A stretch of DNA of 64,000 bases from Streptomyces sp. SLBN-31 (GTDB lineage Bacteria > Actinomycetota > Actinomycetes > Streptomycetales > Streptomycetaceae), in the NCBI RefSeq assembly GCF_006715395.1, contig NZ_VFNC01000002.1, forward strand, positions 868,001-932,000, written 5' to 3'. Position numbers and translations under genes: made by a program. Numbering within the stretch: the first letter of the stretch is position 1; every line of letters begins with the position of its first letter. The notes below the pieces were generated by a model that did not search any database, had not been told where the DNA came from, and worked only from the letters and a program-made list of their open reading frames with translations. Below, in pieces: positions 1 to 8,602 of the stretch.

Positions 1-195
1 CCCGGCGTTCCCCTCGTCGACGAGGTGACGGCGGGGCCTGCGGCCCAGGTGCTGCTGTCCGCCGCCACGCGGGGCCGGCTCACCGTGGTGGGGCGCCGCC
101 GGCACTCGTCCCACCTCACCTGGAAGCTCGGACCCGTCGCGCACGCCGTGCTGCACCACGCGCCGTGCCCGGTCGCCGTGGTCCCGCACGACTGA
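1..195 (+). CDS. Universal stress protein, C-terminal part (partial)
   Basis: The window opens inside this gene; 64 codons and a TGA remain, in frame from base 1. The piece has the end of a USP domain: a VVGRRR strand-turn, the HAVLHHAPCPVAVVP terminal segment and a final HD, closely matching the C-termini of the complete tandem USPs here (16917-17807, 43638-44513). USPs of this type usually have two ATP-binding domains and about 290 residues, so roughly three quarters lies upstream. It converges on the nitroreductase gene with a 13-base gap. Assignment to the family is firm; nothing can be said about its N-terminal domain or promoter. Confidence 0.85.
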   Translation, partial: PGVPLVDEVTAGPAAQVLLSAATRGRLTVVGRRRHSSHLTWKLGPVAHAVLHHAPCPVAVVPHD

Positions 196-208
196 CACTC
201 TCCGCGGG

Positions 209-1249
209 TCAACCGCCCGGGACGATCTCCAGGACCTGCTCAACGGGCCGCCGCGGGCTCGCGACCCCCGCGGGGCCGTAACCGAGGCGCAGCACCATCT
301 GGACGAAGCCCATGCCCGAGACGGGGTCGCGGGCCAGCTCGCGCAGGTCCTGACGTTCCAGGCTGTGCGAGGTGAGCGAGGTGGCCAGCCCGTGGAGGGT
401 GGCCAGCAGCAGGACCCGTTCCATCGCCTCTCCGGCGCGCAGCCAGTCGGCGGGGTGGTCGTGGGTGGTGCCGAGCAGGGCCAGGTTCGGGACGGTCTCG
501 AAGACGGCCGCGGGACGGCCGGGCAGGGGCCGGCGGCCGGCGAAGTCCCGCACCGGGGCGCGGCCTCCCCGTTTGCTCGGCCCGAAGGCGTAGTCCGGGA
601 CCCCGTCCACGGCGGCGTCGGTCTCCTGCGGACCGACACGGGTCCAGGCGCGCATCTCCGCCATGTACGCGGCGTCGAAGTCGTCGCGTCCCTCGGCGTC
701 GCGGACGTCGTCCAGCAGCGACTCGATGTGCCATCTGTCGGGGAACACCAGCCGCGTCCCCTCCTGTTCGGCCGCGTGCCGCAGGGTTTCCTGCACGGCG
801 GCCGGGACCGGCCGGTCCTCGAACGGGTGGCGGCTGGTGTGGCGCCGGCTGATCACCGCGAAGAGCCGGGCCAGTTCGCGGTCGGGGTGGTCGGTGTCGG
901 TGACGCGCACGGTGGCGAGCAGCTGCCGGTCCGTGGGATCGGGCAGCAGCCGGACGTGCGCGTCCCGGCCGCCGTCGGCCGCGGCGACGCGCAGGTTGAA
1001 CAGGGCGGCGCCGCACCCCAGGTGCAGACCCCGCAGGTCGGGGTCGAACCGCGGCATCGTCCGCTCGAGGTCGGCCCGCAGTTCGAGCGTGTCGCCGCCG
1101 GCGACGTGCCGGAACCGCCAGGGCTGGGCGTTGTGCAGGGACGGGGCGGCCGTGGCCGCGGCCACCAGGGCCGTGACCGTCGTGGTGTCCAGTGGTCGCG
1201 CGAGCCCGGGGTGCGTCCTTCCGGGCTCGGAGCCGTGGTTCCCCTTCAT
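209..1249 (-). CDS. Acg-like nitroreductase family protein
   Basis: 346-residue protein. An early LHNAQPWRF segment (near residue 38) is typical of the Acg/Rv3131-type actinobacterial nitroreductases, FMN-fold proteins of about 330 residues known as DosR-regulon members in mycobacteria. The C-terminal half carries the family's AGEAMERVLLLAT and GFVQMVLRLGYG segments. In characterised relatives FMN-linked nitroreduction is weak and flavin sequestration has been proposed, so the substrate is unknown. The ATG at 1249 has GGAAGGGG just upstream; the reading frame stays open far beyond it, but that is a high-GC artefact. Two DosR-like palindromes lie 70-105 bases upstream, consistent with oxygen-stress control. 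Confidence 0.88.
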   Translation of the reverse strand: MKGNHGSEPGRTHPGLARPLDTTTVTALVAAATAAPSLHNAQPWRFRHVAGGDTLELRADLERTMPRFDPDLRGLHLGCGAALFNLRVAAADGGRDAHVRLLPDPTDRQLLATVRVTDTDHPDRELARLFAVISRRHTSRHPFEDRPVPAAVQETLRHAAEQEGTRLVFPDRWHIESLLDDVRDAEGRDDFDAAYMAEMRAWTRVGPQETDAAVDGVPDYAFGPSKRGGRAPVRDFAGRRPLPGRPAAVFETVPNLALLGTTHDHPADWLRAGEAMERVLLLATLHGLATSLTSHSLERQDLRELARDPVSGMGFVQMVLRLGYGPAGVASPRRPVEQVLEIVPGG

Positions 1250-1318
1250 GGCGGCCCCTTCCTCTCGCTCGGACCGCTCTATTGGAAAAGCCTCGCCCCG
1301 GCCGGCCGGCCGGGGGTA

Positions 1319-1355
1319 GGGGCCATCGGGTCTCGGCGGTGGCCCATCAGGCCCA
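1319..1355. promoter_or_regulatory. Two DosR/OsdR-like palindromes ahead of the nitroreductase
   Basis: GGGGCCATCGGGTCT (1319-1333) and TGGCCCATCAGGCCCA (1340-1355) are imperfect inverted repeats of the GGGNCC-spacer-GGNCC type seen across the window. They sit 70-106 bases upstream of the nitroreductase start. Operator function is inferred from the recurrent pattern. Confidence 0.65.
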
Positions 1356-1371
1356 CCGCCGTTCCCGCCCG

Positions 1372-3738
1372 TCAGTCGACCAGCAGCAGGTGGCCGGACT
1401 CGCCGGGCCGCAGGCTCACCGACCGGTCGGGCAGCCGTACCTCGATCGGCAACGCCTCGGACTCGGGTACGGCGATCTCCAGCCGGCCGCGGCTCAGGCG
1501 CAGCCGTACGTCCCAGTGGCCCTGGTAGCGCAGGACGAAGCCGTACGACGACAGCTCCGGCAGCGGCACCGGATCGAGCCACAGGGCGCCGGCGCGGGTC
1601 TCCAGGCCGGTCAGCCCGCGCTGCACGAAGTCGAGGGTGCCGGCCATCGCGCCGAGGTGGATGCCCTCCCCGGTGGTGCCGCCCTGCAGGTCGGCGACGT
1701 CGCCCTGCAGGGCCTCCTGGCAGAACTTCCAGGCCTCGGCACGCCGGGCGCGGGCCAGCAACCAGCCGTGGACCAGGCCGCTGAGCGTGGAGCCGTGACT
1801 GGTGCGGGTCAGGTAGTGGTCGACGGTGCGCGACCAGGTCCCGTCGTCGACGGCCACCCCCAGCCTGCGGAACAGGCCGGCGAGTTCGGCCGGGGAGAAC
1901 AGGTAGCCGAGCATGAGGACGTCGGCCTGCTTGGACGCCTGGTAGCGGTTGACGGTGTCGCCCTCGGCCTCCAGGATCCGGTCCAGCCGGCGGATGTCTC
2001 CGTACTTCCTGCGGTAGCCGTCCCAGTCGAGTTCTTCGAGGTCGCCGTAGCCCTCGAACTGGCTGATGACGCCCGCGTGCACGGGCACGTGCAGAGTGCG
2101 GGAGACGTCTTCCCACTGTTCGAGTTCGCCGCCGTCCAGGCCGGTGCGCTCGACGAGTTCGCGGCGGCGTGACTCGGGCAGGTCGTCCAGGACCTCCAGG
2201 GTGCGGGCCAGCACCCAGGCGGCGGTGACGTTGGTGTAGGTGTTGTCGTCGAGGCCGGGCAGTTCGGCGCCGGGGTAGGCGTCGTGGTACTCGTCGGGGC
2301 CGACGACGCCCTTGATGCGGTGCCGGCCCAGGTCCTCGTCGTAGACGGCGGCGTCCCCCCAGAACCGGGCGATCTGCAGGAGCATCTCGGCGCCCTTGGT
2401 CTGCAGGAACTCGGCGTCGCCGCTGGCCTGGCAGTACTGCCACACGTTGTACGCGATCGCGGAGCCGACGTGGTGCTGGAGGCGGGAGTGGTCGGGCAGC
2501 CAGCGGCCGGAGTTGGGGTTGAGGTGCAGCCGCTGGGTCTCCTCGCGGCCGTCGCTGCCGCTCTGCCAGGGATACATGGCGCCTCTGCGGCCGGCCTCCC
2601 GGGCGGCCGTGCAGGCCTGTTCGAGGCGGCGGTGGCGGTAGCGCAGCAGGGCGCGGGAGACCTCGGGGAAGTGCAGGTTGAGGTAGGGCAGGACGAACAG
2701 TTCGTCCCAGAAGACGTGGCCGCGGTAGGCCTCGCCGTGCAGGCCCCGGGCGGGCACGCCGACGTCGAGGTCGGCGGTGTGCGGGGAGAGGGTCTGCAGG
2801 ACGTGGAAGAGGTGCAGGCGCAGGATTCGGCCCGGTTCGCCGGGGACTTCGAGGTCGGCCCGCCGCCACAGTTGGTCCCAGGCCGTGATGTGGTCGTCCA
2901 GCAGGGTGTCGAAGCCGGGCACCCGGCCGACCCGGTCGACGGCGGCGTACAGCGGGTCGCTGATCGCGGGGTCGCGGGAGGTGTGCAGGGCGATCGTCTT
3001 GTCGACGGTGACGGGGCGGCCGTCGGTCAGGCGCAGGACGGTGTGCTGGGCGGCGCGGGGCCCGTCGTGCCGGACGGTGACGGGCGTGTCGGCGCTGAGC
3101 CGGGCGGCCATGCCGACGCGGATGTCGGAGGTGCGGGTGCGGCAGCGCAGCCACACGGTGCCGTCGGCGGCGCCGGTGTGCACATGGGTGAGGTGGCGGC
3201 CGTCGAGGTCGCGGTAGCGCGGCACGCCGGCGTTGGTGACGGTGCCGTCGAGGGCGGCCTCCACTTCGAGCGTGCCGTCGAAGCCCTCGGCGGTGAACTC
3301 GGTGCGCAGCGCGGCCACATGGGGGTCGCCCATGTGCACCAGCCGCTCCTGGCGCACCACGAGCGCCCGGCCCTCGCCGAGCCCGTACCGGGTGCGGCGT
3401 TCCAGCAGTCCCGACGTCAGGTGCAGCGTCTGGCGGTGGTCGAGCACGGTCGCCGTGTCCGGGGTGAGCCACGGGCCGCCGGGCAGGCGGAAACGCAGCG
3501 GCAGCCAGTTCGGCAGGTTGACCATGTCCTCGTTCTCGACGCTGCGGCCGGCCACCTCGGAGGTGAGCCGGTTGTAGCAGCCGGCGACGTAGGTGCCCGG
3601 GTAGTGCACCTCGTCCGCGGCGCACTCGGGCAGGGCGCCGCGGGTCGCGAAGTAGCCGTTGCCCAGCGCGCACAGCGACTCGCGCAGCCGCTCGTCCTCG
3701 GGGGCGTACCCCTCGTACTCCCAGACCTGGTCCGTCAC
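1372..3738 (-). CDS. GH65 family glycoside phosphorylase/hydrolase
   Basis: 788-residue protein of the GH65 clan (maltose, trehalose, kojibiose phosphorylases and related hydrolases). The N-terminal segment ESLCALGNGYFATRG is the family opening. The catalytic region contains GPDEYHD, whose Glu is the general acid of GH65, and the FWDELFVLPY segment of the (alpha/alpha)6 barrel. Cytoplasmic, no signal peptide. I chose GTG 3738 because GGGAGG lies nine bases upstream; a GTG at 3783, overlapping the USP stop by four bases, would add 15 residues. Either way it is coupled behind the USP gene. No beta-phosphoglucomutase gene is adjacent, so whether it acts as a phosphorylase, and on which disaccharide, is open. 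Confidence 0.88.
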   Translation of the reverse strand: MTDQVWEYEGYAPEDERLRESLCALGNGYFATRGALPECAADEVHYPGTYVAGCYNRLTSEVAGRSVENEDMVNLPNWLPLRFRLPGGPWLTPDTATVLDHRQTLHLTSGLLERRTRYGLGEGRALVVRQERLVHMGDPHVAALRTEFTAEGFDGTLEVEAALDGTVTNAGVPRYRDLDGRHLTHVHTGAADGTVWLRCRTRTSDIRVGMAARLSADTPVTVRHDGPRAAQHTVLRLTDGRPVTVDKTIALHTSRDPAISDPLYAAVDRVGRVPGFDTLLDDHITAWDQLWRRADLEVPGEPGRILRLHLFHVLQTLSPHTADLDVGVPARGLHGEAYRGHVFWDELFVLPYLNLHFPEVSRALLRYRHRRLEQACTAAREAGRRGAMYPWQSGSDGREETQRLHLNPNSGRWLPDHSRLQHHVGSAIAYNVWQYCQASGDAEFLQTKGAEMLLQIARFWGDAAVYDEDLGRHRIKGVVGPDEYHDAYPGAELPGLDDNTYTNVTAAWVLARTLEVLDDLPESRRRELVERTGLDGGELEQWEDVSRTLHVPVHAGVISQFEGYGDLEELDWDGYRRKYGDIRRLDRILEAEGDTVNRYQASKQADVLMLGYLFSPAELAGLFRRLGVAVDDGTWSRTVDHYLTRTSHGSTLSGLVHGWLLARARRAEAWKFCQEALQGDVADLQGGTTGEGIHLGAMAGTLDFVQRGLTGLETRAGALWLDPVPLPELSSYGFVLRYQGHWDVRLRLSRGRLEIAVPESEALPIEVRLPDRSVSLRPGESGHLLLVD

Positions 3739-3779
3739 GTCGCCGGCCCTCCCGTCGTCCCCGTCGGCACCGTGGCCGG

Positions 3780-4655
3780 TCACATCTGCTGCGGTACGAC
3801 GGCCACCGGGCACTCCGCGTGGTGCAGCAGCGCGTGTCCCACCCGGCCGAGCTGGAGCCCGAAGTGTCCGTGGCGGCGCCGCGCCCCGATGACGACGAGA
3901 TCGGCGGCGGCCGACCGGTTCAGCAGCACCTGCCGGGCCGGGCCCTCCACCGTGAACCGGCGTACCCGGACGGCCGGGTGGTCGGCGGCGGCGTCGTGCA
4001 GCACGGCGTCCAGCAGGGCCGCCGCCCGCTGTTCGTGATAGCGGGCCTGGTCCGTGCCCGCGCCGAAGTCCGTCGCGCTCTCGCGTTCCGGGCAGCGCCA
4101 GGCGCGTACGGCGTCCAGGCCGCACCGGCGTGCCTCGGCCTCCCGGACGGCGAACCGCGCGGCCTCACCGCTGGTGGCCGGGTCGCCCGCGCCGAGCAGG
4201 ATCCGCTCATGGGTGCCCTCCAGGCCCGCCTTGTCGCCGCGGACGACGATGACGGGGCAGTGGGCGCGGGCGGCCACGGTCAGGCCGACCGACCCGAGCA
4301 GCAGTCCCGCCAGTTCGCTACGGCCACGGCAGCCCGTGATGAGGGCGAAGGCGTTGTGACCCTCGCGCAGGAGCGCGTCCGCGGCGTCCTCGGGCACCAC
4401 CTCGCCGGACACCGGCACCCCCGGTGCGGCACGGCGGGCCCGCTCCACGGCGGATCCGACGATGTCGTCCGCCATCGCCTGCCCCGACGGGCGGTTCCGG
4501 CCGCCGGACGGCACGGCGCCCTCGTAGCGCTCCCACAGGGAGGCGTACACCAGGCGCAGCGGCCGGTGGTGCCGGGCCGCCTCGTCGGCCGCCCAGTCGA
4601 CCGCCGCCAGGCTGGACTCCGAACCGTCGACACCCACGACCAGGGGCAGCTCCAT
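3780..4655 (-). CDS. Tandem universal stress protein
   Basis: 291-residue protein with two USP domains (about residues 4-145 and 150-290). Each domain has the nucleotide-binding end pattern: GCRGRSELAGLLLGS followed by CPVIVV in the first, GARRRHGHFGLQLG followed by CPVAVVP in the second. The start VVVGVDGSESS is the usual first strand and Asp of the ATP site. ATG 4655 has an AAAGGCGG site upstream; GTG 4664 would add three residues. It leads the GH65 gene, with only 41 bases to that gene's preferred start. Two strong DosR-like boxes at 4743-4777 lie about 90-120 bases upstream. Tandem USPs of this kind are hallmark DosR-regulon members. Confidence 0.92.
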   Translation of the reverse strand: MELPLVVGVDGSESSLAAVDWAADEAARHHRPLRLVYASLWERYEGAVPSGGRNRPSGQAMADDIVGSAVERARRAAPGVPVSGEVVPEDAADALLREGHNAFALITGCRGRSELAGLLLGSVGLTVAARAHCPVIVVRGDKAGLEGTHERILLGAGDPATSGEAARFAVREAEARRCGLDAVRAWRCPERESATDFGAGTDQARYHEQRAAALLDAVLHDAAADHPAVRVRRFTVEGPARQVLLNRSAAADLVVIGARRRHGHFGLQLGRVGHALLHHAECPVAVVPQQM

Positions 4656-4742
4656 CGTTCCCACCGCCTTTCGTCGGCCGCGGAGCCCGCGGCAGCGCAG
4701 GTCTCCGAGTTCACCGTGGCACCCCTACGCGCCCGGCGCGAT

Positions 4743-4862
4743 GGGTGGTTCGGCCCCGGACCGGGACGTTCGGCCCCCGGTGGTGGCACGGCAGAGGGCC
4801 TGCGGGACTGGTGAGCGCCTCTGCGTCCAGGGATTCCCGCAGGTGAGGGGCCATTCGGGCCT
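4743..4862. promoter_or_regulatory. Three OsdR-like boxes between divergent genes
   Basis: GGGTGGTTCGGCCCC (4743-4757) and GGGACGTTCGGCCCC (4763-4777) are tandem sites 88-122 bases ahead of the USP start at 4655. GGGGCCATTCGGGCCT (4847-4862) lies nearer the divergent small membrane protein (5008). The rest of the 352-base intergenic stretch shows no gene. Confidence 0.7.
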
Positions 4863-5007
4863 GCCGCCTGCCCGTTCAGCCCTTGGAATGCGGCCGCGCC
4901 GGTGGAGACGCTGGAGATGAGCCGCAGGGGGGAGGCCGCCGGCCGTCCCGGTCAGGCTCGTCGGTACCGGTCTCCGCCCGTGTGCGGAGAACCGAAGGAG
5001 GGCAGCC

Positions 5008-5241
5008 ATGTATCTTCCGCTCCTGCTGGTGGCCGCGGCCGTCGTGGGCACCTGCATGGTGTTCGGTTACAGCCAGGCCGTGGTCGGGCTCGCCCTGATG
5101 GCGGTCGGCATTCTCGGTCTCATCATGTTCCTGTCCACGCGGGGCATGGTGAAGCGTCCCGGCGAGAGCGGGACGGTCATCGAGGAGCGCCACTACATGG
5201 GCACCGGTGAGCGCGACGACCGGCGCCACCACCACCTGTGA
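5008..5241 (+). CDS. Small two-helix membrane protein
   Basis: 77-residue protein starting at ATG 5008, eight bases after GAAGGAGG. Two hydrophobic stretches (about residues 3-20 and 24-43) are joined by a short polar turn, then comes a basic/polar tail ending in a histidine cluster (RRHHHL). I do not recognise a named family with certainty; short proteins of this kind are common next to USP genes in streptomycetes. An OsdR-like box lies 146-161 bases upstream and a USP gene follows after 133 bases with its own box. The good ribosome site and codon use make the gene likely real; the function is unknown. Confidence 0.7.
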   Translation: MYLPLLLVAAAVVGTCMVFGYSQAVVGLALMAVGILGLIMFLSTRGMVKRPGESGTVIEERHYMGTGERDDRRHHHL

Positions 5242-5266
5242 TTCCGGTGCGGCCCGCCCGGTCCGT

Positions 5267-5284
5267 AAGGGACCGTTCGGCACC
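5267..5284. promoter_or_regulatory. OsdR-like box ahead of single-domain USP
   Basis: AAGGGACCGTTCGGCACC, with half sites GGGACCG and CGGNACC around TT, ends 90 bases before the USP start at 5375. The leading AAGGGAC also recalls the mycobacterial DosR box flank. Confidence 0.68.
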
Positions 5285-5374
5285 TGTGCACGGCCGCCCG
5301 GCCCACGCCCCGGCCTTCCGGGCCGGGGCACGGTGACCCCAGAGTCCTATCGGGAGGCAGCTCGGGAGGCAGCC

Positions 5375-5881
5375 ATGGCCGAGAACACCGCCGGCCGTCC
5401 CGTCGTGGTCGGCGTGGACGGCTCCGAGGCGTCGGTGGCCGCGCTGCGCTGGGCCGGGGAGCAGGCGCGGGCGCTGGGCACCGGGGTCCTCGCCGTGCAC
5501 GCGTGGGAGCCGGCCGCCGGCCTGGCCCCCTACGCCCCGGCGTCCGGCCGGCCGACGCGGGCCGAGCAGCGCGAGGCGGCCGCCGGGCTGCTCGCCTCGG
5601 CCGTGCGCAGGGTGTTCGGGGGCCGGGTCGGCACCGGCGTACGCGCGGTGCTGGTCGAGGGGCCGCCCGCGCGGGTGCTGCTGCGGCAGGCGCGTGGCGC
5701 CGCGCTGCTGGCGCTGGGGCGCGGCGATCACGGTCGGTGGGACGGGCCGGCGCTGGGCGCGGTGGGCCGTGAGTGTCTGCGGTACGCCCCGGTACCGGTG
5801 GTGACGGTGCCCGCGCCCGACCGGGGCGCGGCTCGCCTGCGGAGTGTGGGAGAGGCGTTCACGCCCAGCGGCGCCGCCTGA
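5375..5881 (+). CDS. Single-domain universal stress protein
   Basis: 168-residue single USP domain. VVVGVDGSEAS opens the fold, and LEGP-like VEGPPARVLLRQA and LALGRGDHGRWDGPALGAVGREC follow. The glycine pattern of the ATP loop is degenerate compared with the tandem USPs (GRGDHG rather than GSRGxxG), so nucleotide binding is uncertain. A 24-residue tail follows the last strand (VVTVPAP). The ATG sits five bases after GGGAGG; the GGGAGGCAGC sequence is repeated twice just upstream, and the second copy gives the best spacing. A DosR-like box lies 91-108 bases upstream. Confidence 0.88.
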   Translation: MAENTAGRPVVVGVDGSEASVAALRWAGEQARALGTGVLAVHAWEPAAGLAPYAPASGRPTRAEQREAAAGLLASAVRRVFGGRVGTGVRAVLVEGPPARVLLRQARGAALLALGRGDHGRWDGPALGAVGRECLRYAPVPVVTVPAPDRGAARLRSVGEAFTPSGAA

Positions 5882-6013
5882 GGGCGCACGTCTGTCGCGA
5901 CCGTCCTTCGCGTGCCGTCGTTCACGGCCGGGCGGGCCGCCGCGGTGTGGAAACGGCGCGGATCCACGGCGGCGCATCGCGGTGGCGTACGGCGGCTGAC
6001 GCCGCCTCGCCGG

Positions 6014-6220
6014 TCAGCCGCGGACGGGCATACGGGGGTGCCGGGGCGTCGGCCGGTACGCGGCCTGGGCCGGCGGTGTCGGCGGCCGGTGCCCGCCGCG
6101 GTTCGTCAGCCGCACCACGAGCGTGTCGAACAGCGCGGCGAGGACGAAGGTCACGGCCATCGCGGCGACCAGCAGCACGGCGAACCGCTCCCAGAATTCC
6201 GGTGTCAGGGTCGTACCCAC
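6014..6220 (-). CDS. Small single-pass membrane protein
   Basis: 68-residue protein from GTG 6220, which follows GGAGGGAGGACA. One hydrophobic helix (about residues 12-35, FAVLLVAAMAVTFVLAALF) is followed by a Pro/Arg/His-rich cytoplasmic-looking tail. No family recognised. The upstream 6300-6375 stretch contains GC palindrome fragments of the OsdR-box type, but none is clean. An 8-bp inverted repeat at 5993-6020 overlaps the stop codon and may be a weak terminator. The strong ribosome site supports a real gene; its role is unknown. Confidence 0.65.
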   Translation of the reverse strand: MGTTLTPEFWERFAVLLVAAMAVTFVLAALFDTLVVRLTNRGGHRPPTPPAQAAYRPTPRHPRMPVRG

Positions 6221-6512
6221 TGTCCTCCCTCCTCTCGGGTAGGCGTTGTGTTCCTTCCCTTACAGCCAACTCCCTTGCGCTGCCCGGCACATGAGTCCTA
6301 GGTCCCGACGGGGGGCCTGGAGCGGCCCTTGCGCCGGGCCCGCGCGGCCGCTGCCGTATGAGCCGGTCGGCCCCCGGCCCGGGGGTGCGCGGTGGCCCAC
6401 GGCGTGGGGAAGGTCGCCTCATGGGCGTGCGGCGCGCGGCGGACGAGGCTGGGGGGATACGCGGCGCCGGAATTCCGGCGGACCGCGGACCACGACCCGG
6501 GAGGCGACGGTC

Positions 6513-6608
6513 ATGAGGCGGATACAGCAGACCAGGCGCCCCGGGACACCGCGCCGGCCGGAGCCCGAGGATCCGCGCACCCCCTCCGGGCGGCCCATGC
6601 CCTACTGA
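6513..6608 (+). CDS. Possible 31-residue basic proline-rich peptide
   Basis: A short frame from ATG 6513 follows GGGAGG at a good distance (eight bases). The product is rich in Arg and Pro (about half of its residues), with no hydrophobic segment and no recognised family. It ends 14 bases before the stop of the convergent metallo-beta-lactamase gene. The only evidence is the ribosome site and the codon pattern of a very short frame, so this is tentative. Confidence 0.3.
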   Translation: MRRIQQTRRPGTPRRPEPEDPRTPSGRPMPY

Positions 6609-6622
6609 GCGGCGGTCGGTCC

Positions 6623-8059
6623 TCAGCGGACCAGCACCCGCTCGCCGGAGCGCGGTACCACGGCGGTCCAGCCCAGGGTGTGGTCGATGCGCTCGCGCAG
6701 GGCCTCGGCGGCCTCCTGCTCGCCGTGGACCAGGTAGGTGACGTGCGGGGCGGGGGCGTCGCGCAGCCAGTCGACGATCTGCGCCGCGTCGGCGTGGGCC
6801 GAGAAGTGCGGCACGTCGGCGATCTGGGCCCGTACGGGGACGTACTCGCCGAACATCTTGATCGCCGTGGCGCCGTCGACGAGGTCGCGGGCCCGGGTGC
6901 CCTGGGCCGCGAAGCCGACCACCACGACGGCGTTGCGCGGATCGGGCAGCAGCCGCCGCAGATGGTGCAGGACGCGTCCGCCGGTGGCCATGCCGGACGC
7001 CGAGACGATGACGGCCGGCCCGCCGGCGCGGCCGAGTTCGAGGGACTCCTGGAGGGAGCGCACGGTCCGGAACGGTTCTGGGCTCAGCACGGCGGTGCCG
7101 GCGGCGGTGACGTCGGGCCGCAGGTCGGGGGCGCGGGTGAGCAGGGCGTCCCGGTAGACGTCCAGGGCGGCCAGCGCCATGGGGCTGTCGACGTACACCG
7201 GTACGGCGGCCGGGAGGCGGCCCTCCCGGCGCAGTTGGGCCAGCTCGTGCAGGACGACCTCGGTGCGGTCGAGGGCGAAGGCCGGGATGACGACGGTGCC
7301 GCCGCGGGCCAGGGTGCGGGTGAGCACGTCGGCGAAGTTGGTCCGGGCCTCCCGCTCGTCGTGGCGCCGGTTGCCGTAGGTCGACTCCATGAGCAGGACG
7401 TCCGCTCCGGAGAAGGGTTCGGCGGGGCTCAGCAGCGGATGGCCGGGACGGCCCATGTCGCCGCTGACGGCGAGGGTGCGGCCGTCCTCCAGGGTGAGGC
7501 GGGCCCAGGCCGAGCCCAGGATGTGGCCGGCGGGGTGCAGGGTGAGCCGGGTGCCCGCGGCGATGTCGACGGGCGCGTGGTAGGGGACGGCCTCCACGAG
7601 CTTCATGGTGCGGTCCACGTCGGAGTCGTCGTACAGGGGCTGTGCCACCCGGTGCTTGGACCAGCCGTGTTCGTTGGCGTGCTGGGCCGTCTCCAGTTGC
7701 AGCTTGGCGCTGTCGCGCAGCACGATCTCCATCAGCCGGGCGGTGAACTCCGTGGTCACGATGCGGCCGCGGAAGCCGTGGCGCACCAGGCGGGGCAGGT
7801 ATCCGCAGTGGTCGAGGTGGGCGTGGGTGACCACGACGGCCTCGATGTCGGCGCCGTCGCAGGGCAGTTCGCGCCAGTTGCGCCTGCGCAGGTCGGCGAT
7901 GCCCTGGAAGAGGCCGCAGTCGACGAGGACGCGGGCGTGGTCGCTCTCCACCAGGAACTTGCTTCCGGTGACCGTCCCCACGCCGCCGAGGAAGGTCAGC
8001 AGTGCGGGCCGGCTCCGTCGCTCGGGCCGGTCGTCGGGGTGTGCTGGCACGGTGGTCAT
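6623..8059 (-). CDS. Beta-CASP metallo-beta-lactamase RNA-processing-type hydrolase
   Basis: 478-residue protein of the CPSF/RNase J-like clan. [10 protein letters not shown] (about residue 78) is the HxHxDH metal-binding motif. SGDMGRPG supplies a later metal ligand, and ESTYGNR with [10 protein letters not shown] mark the beta-CASP domain that clamps RNA. HFSAHAD is motif C, and a C-terminal RNA-specificity segment contains YLVHGE. Predicted to be an endo- or exoribonuclease acting in the cytoplasm. ATG 8059 lies after AAGGAG (AAGGAGACCGTGGCC). A box GGGCCGATGGGCC (complement of 8083-8097) lies only 24-38 bases upstream, close enough to overlap the promoter. Homologues occur in actinobacterial hypoxia clusters. 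Confidence 0.9.
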   Translation of the reverse strand: MTTVPAHPDDRPERRSRPALLTFLGGVGTVTGSKFLVESDHARVLVDCGLFQGIADLRRRNWRELPCDGADIEAVVVTHAHLDHCGYLPRLVRHGFRGRIVTTEFTARLMEIVLRDSAKLQLETAQHANEHGWSKHRVAQPLYDDSDVDRTMKLVEAVPYHAPVDIAAGTRLTLHPAGHILGSAWARLTLEDGRTLAVSGDMGRPGHPLLSPAEPFSGADVLLMESTYGNRRHDEREARTNFADVLTRTLARGGTVVIPAFALDRTEVVLHELAQLRREGRLPAAVPVYVDSPMALAALDVYRDALLTRAPDLRPDVTAAGTAVLSPEPFRTVRSLQESLELGRAGGPAVIVSASGMATGGRVLHHLRRLLPDPRNAVVVVGFAAQGTRARDLVDGATAIKMFGEYVPVRAQIADVPHFSAHADAAQIVDWLRDAPAPHVTYLVHGEQEAAEALRERIDHTLGWTAVVPRSGERVLVR

Positions 8060-8082
8060 GGCCACGGTCTCCTTCGCGGATG

Positions 8083-8097
8083 AGGCCCATCGGCCCT
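8083..8097. promoter_or_regulatory. OsdR-like box ahead of metallo-beta-lactamase gene
   Basis: AGGCCCATCGGCCCT reads AGGGCCGATGGGCCT on the coding strand. It is unusually close to the start (24-38 bases). The remainder of the 543-base divergent region up to 8602 holds the boxes at 8463-8499 and no gene I can support. Confidence 0.62.
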
Positions 8098-8462
8098 GGC
8101 GCACGCATGGCGGGCGTGGTGTGCTGGATGTGACGGGAAGGACCCGGCGAAGACGCGGAGCAGCGGACCCGAGCCGCGCACCGCGCAATCAGGATCCGCG
8201 AGAAGCGGATGGGTCCTTCCCGCCCCCGTCGTGCCGGGGCGTTGAGGGTGTCGTTCTGCACGCGGGCCGCCTCGGACGACGGTCCGCTCCCCTGCGCAAG
8301 GTCGCCGGCCTCCCCGGTGGACGCCGCCGTCCGGCCGGACGGACCCGATGACGACAGCGGGTTCGGCGAGCACGACGACCCCGGCACGGGTGCAGGCGGC
8401 CATGCGTCCTCTCCCTCCGCTGGTTCCCCTACCAGCGTGCGGGGCCGCGCAGGCGGCGGCTT

Positions 8463-8499
8463 GGGCCGAAGGGGTCCGGGGTCGGGACCGATGTGCCCC
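8463..8499. promoter_or_regulatory. Two OsdR-like boxes ahead of PRT-hydrolase fusion
   Basis: GGGCCGAAGGGGTCC (8463-8477) and GGGACCGATGTGCCCC (8484-8499) lie 104-140 bases upstream of the start at 8603. Confidence 0.62.
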
Positions 8500-8602
8500 T
8501 GCCGGACCCCCGGGACGGGGGGTCGAATGGAGGGAAGGCGGAATCCCGCGTCGGAAGGAGCGGCGGTGTCGCCGCCGCAGTGCGCGCATGAGGAGGTGGC
8601 CC

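Noticed and set aside
209..3673. Very long minus-strand frame joining the nitroreductase with upstream sequence
   Set aside because: Only the last 346 codons resemble a protein; the remainder is Arg/Pro-rich and lies antisense or out of frame to the GH65 gene, a normal artefact of high GC.
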